A stretch of 6,613 bases of DNA from assembly GCA_905210545.1 (NCBI GenBank), contig CAJLXC010000059.1:1-6613 (forward strand), read 5' to 3'. Every line of letters starts with the position of its first letter. Positions within the stretch are counted from its first letter, which is position 1. The DNA is from an uncultured Eubacteriales bacterium (GTDB lineage Bacteria; Bacillota; Clostridia; Christensenellales; Borkfalkiaceae). The position numbers were made by a program, and so were the translations under genes. Below are positions 4,908-6,613 of the stretch, piece by piece. The notes beneath the pieces were generated by a model, which was not told the DNA's origin, did no database searches, and saw only the letters and a list, made by a program, of their open reading frames with translations.

Positions 4908-4944
4908 GTACATTTGAGACATATTTCTACAAATTTTTTGGTCG

Positions 4945-4977
4945 AAAATAAAAAGTGGTATTTGTAAAACCACTTTT
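4945..4977 (-). terminator. Terminator of the surface-protein gene
   Basis: AAAAGTGGT (4951-4959) and ACCACTTTT (4969-4977) form a perfect 9-pair stem with a 9-base loop. On the minus strand it is followed by TATTTT (4945-4950). It begins 35 bases after the stop of the large minus-strand gene, the expected place for its terminator. The plus-strand side lacks a comparable T-run. Confidence 0.8.
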
Positions 4978-5012
4978 ATTAATGAATTATTTTGCTAGTA
5001 AATTTTGTTATG

Positions 5013-6613
5013 TTAGCAACCTGATTCTGTTTCTAAAATTGTATACGGGCTACCGGATGAGCCGTCACCACTTGAATATTTAACACATGATTTTAGGCTT
5101 ATTACTGGACGAACTGCAATAGTAGCAGATACATCAACTCCACGAACTACTCCTGGGGAATCTGAAGCTTGTACACCATATACACTTGCATAAGGCATAT
5201 TACCTCCTACCAAACCATTTGGAGTCATAGACCACCACCAAGTACTTCCAGTTGAACTTATATTCATACTATTGTAATAGAAATATGTTTGTGCTTGTTG
5301 ATACGATACTCCTCCAGCAAAGGCGATTTCATCCGCTGTCATTAATGCTATTGGATATTTAAGTCTTCCATTACCTGTACTAGTATCTGATGTAAATCTA
5401 TCATTTGAATTTTCACATGCATATGTTGGTGTTTTATTTGTTTCAAGTCTTGTATGTGCTGCGTAATAGAAACCAGTTAAACATTTTGAACAATAATCTC
5501 CTTTTCCAACGTTTCTATCATTACAATATACTGCAGTTGTACTTAGATATTTTTCATAATTTGTTTTTAAATTATTTTCGTACCATGTATCTACTACACC
5601 CTTAATTGGACTATCATAATTATTATATCTATTACTTTGTAACGAACCACTTGAACCATACATATAACCTACATACATTGAGTCAGTTCTATTATAAAAG
5701 AATGGTGTATTAGAACTTATATATGCTTCTGTTGTATCTGGACTAGTTCCGTGATATAAGAGTCTTATACTTTCGTCTTTATTAGTTCTTATTATTCTCC
5801 AGTAAAATCCTCCAAATTTTACCCAGTTGTCAGTTGCATTACCAGCAAAATAATATACTGGTGTTTCATCTTCTGTTCCTGTATATAGTGTTTTTGTATT
5901 ATTAGCCGTCAAAACTGTACTAAAATCAGTTCTTGTTAATCTTGTTGTTTTATCTTTATATAGTTGATATATTAATGTTCCCTTAGTAAATGGATTATTC
6001 TCTCTTAACGTAATATTGCAATTTATATTGCCTGTTATATTATTAATTGTATAAATATTATTATTAAGAGTTCCATTACAAGTATTATCTGTTAACTCTA
6101 ATAGGTAACCATCTTCTGGTATAATAGTAAATGAAGTTTCTCCATCTCTTCCAACTACTTTACTAACTGGAGAAGTTGATCCATTTATAACATTTAATGT
6201 TACTGTATATCCTTCAGTAAAATCTACTACACAACTTGTTGGTAAGTTTACTGTTGTTAGTATTATTTTTTGTTTTTCTGTATTCCATTCTCCTACTGAC
6301 CCATTTGTACATGTTACAGTTTTAGGAATGTATGGGTCACTTTCTTTTGGAAAACTAATAGAAGTTCCATTTAGTGTTGCACTTGCAAATACTACATCTC
6401 CTTTTTCACTTAGTTTATATGGATTTGTTATTGTACCAGACCCTTTTACTTTTACATCACTTTGTAAATATATTACTGGTCTTAAGTTACTTGTAGTACT
6501 TGCTTCTGTAATATTTCCACTTGTTATGTTTTTAATAGTTGTACCATCTATTACATAATAATTATTTTCATTTAAGTATGAGTTTATTCCTCCAATGTAT
6601 GAGTATTCACTTG
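5013..6613 (-). CDS. Cysteine-rich repeat surface or secreted protein, C-terminal part
   Basis: The frame is open from the right edge to TAA at 5013-5015, giving 532 residues of a longer protein. A TTG at 5910-5912 is internal and is not the start. Residues 1-66 end in L-R-P-V-I-Y-L-Q-S-D-V-K with N-P-Y-K-L at 63-67. Residues 98-202 look like two beta-type repeat modules, each with a Cys pair (101/127 and 178/198); the second has the T-V-T-L-N-V-I-N-G start and E-D-G-Y-x-L core of bacterial surface repeat domains. Residues 250-525 form a larger domain with Y-Y-F-A-G-N (253-258), F-Y-W-R-I-I-R (269-275), P-I-A-L-M-T-A-D-E-I (420-429), a W-W-W-S-M-T-P motif (458-464) and A-V-R-P-V-I-S-L-K-S near the end (499-508). 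The protein ends in Cys. Ten cysteines and many Thr, Ser, Asn and Tyr suggest an exported, disulfide-bonded protein. The family resembles uncharacterised surface proteins of gut Mollicutes-like Firmicutes. Function is unknown, and the N-terminus with any signal or pilin-like leader is outside the window. Confidence 0.75.
   Translation of the reverse strand, partial: SEYSYIGGINSYLNENNYYVIDGTTIKNITSGNITEASTTSNLRPVIYLQSDVKVKGSGTITNPYKLSEKGDVVFASATLNGTSISFPKESDPYIPKTVTCTNGSVGEWNTEKQKIILTTVNLPTSCVVDFTEGYTVTLNVINGSTSPVSKVVGRDGETSFTIIPEDGYLLELTDNTCNGTLNNNIYTINNITGNINCNITLRENNPFTKGTLIYQLYKDKTTRLTRTDFSTVLTANNTKTLYTGTEDETPVYYFAGNATDNWVKFGGFYWRIIRTNKDESIRLLYHGTSPDTTEAYISSNTPFFYNRTDSMYVGYMYGSSGSLQSNRYNNYDSPIKGVVDTWYENNLKTNYEKYLSTTAVYCNDRNVGKGDYCSKCLTGFYYAAHTRLETNKTPTYACENSNDRFTSDTSTGNGRLKYPIALMTADEIAFAGGVSYQQAQTYFYYNSMNISSTGSTWWWSMTPNGLVGGNMPYASVYGVQASDSPGVVRGVDVSATIAVRPVISLKSCVKYSSGDGSSGSPYTILETESGC

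Noticed and set aside
5080..5260. Variable region of a diversity-generating retroelement, because of the W-W-W-S-M-T-P...R-P-V-I domain
   Set aside because: Some domains of this general look are retroelement targets, but no template repeat or reverse transcriptase is visible in the window, so nothing here supports it.

Overview
The window looks like a metagenomic contig stitched from two or three genomes. Three blocks differ in gene content, reading direction and base composition, and the first boundary falls inside an open reading frame.

Block 1 (about 1-476, minus strand) is the tail of an aconitate hydratase gene followed 5 bases later by the start of an NADP-type isocitrate dehydrogenase gene. 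This is the citrate-to-2-oxoglutarate gene order seen in gut Bacteroidota. The aconitase piece is joined in frame to the last codons of plsX, giving a nonsense PlsX-aconitase fusion. A TGA also interrupts the aconitase frame at 255-257.

Block 2 (about 477-4720) has moderate G+C and Clostridia-like content. plsX (phospholipid synthesis) reads leftward. Divergent from it is the classic translation operon infC-rpmI-rplT (IF3, L35, L20), followed by a TrmH/SpoU-family RNA methyltransferase and a YebC-family translation or transcription factor. The infC operon has a near-consensus promoter (TTGACA-17-TATGAT). Its leader of about 165 bases contains an intrinsic terminator and a competing long-range antiterminator helix, the architecture of an L20 autoregulatory attenuator. 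infC itself appears to start at ATT, as in other bacteria where IF3 proofreads its own initiation. The block closes with a 200-base intergenic region holding four consecutive dyad symmetries, at least one of them a strong terminator.

Block 3 (about 4740-6613, minus strand) is markedly A+T-rich. It holds the 3' part of a large gene for a cysteine-rich, repeat-bearing secreted or surface protein, with the look of proteins from gut Mollicutes/RF39-like or uncultured Bacilli lineages. This gene is open to the window edge and ends in a good terminator. Beyond that lies a fully equipped gene start (promoter, strong ribosome binding site, ATG) whose frame closes after only 30 codons. That frame passes through a run of ten G right where the A+T-rich block meets block 2.

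No CRISPR array, tRNA, rRNA, transposase or phage gene is visible. I found no convincing new enzyme system. The most interesting items are the infC leader and start codon, the G10-containing small ORF, the duplicated module of the surface protein, the dyad cluster after yebC, and the chimeric joints.
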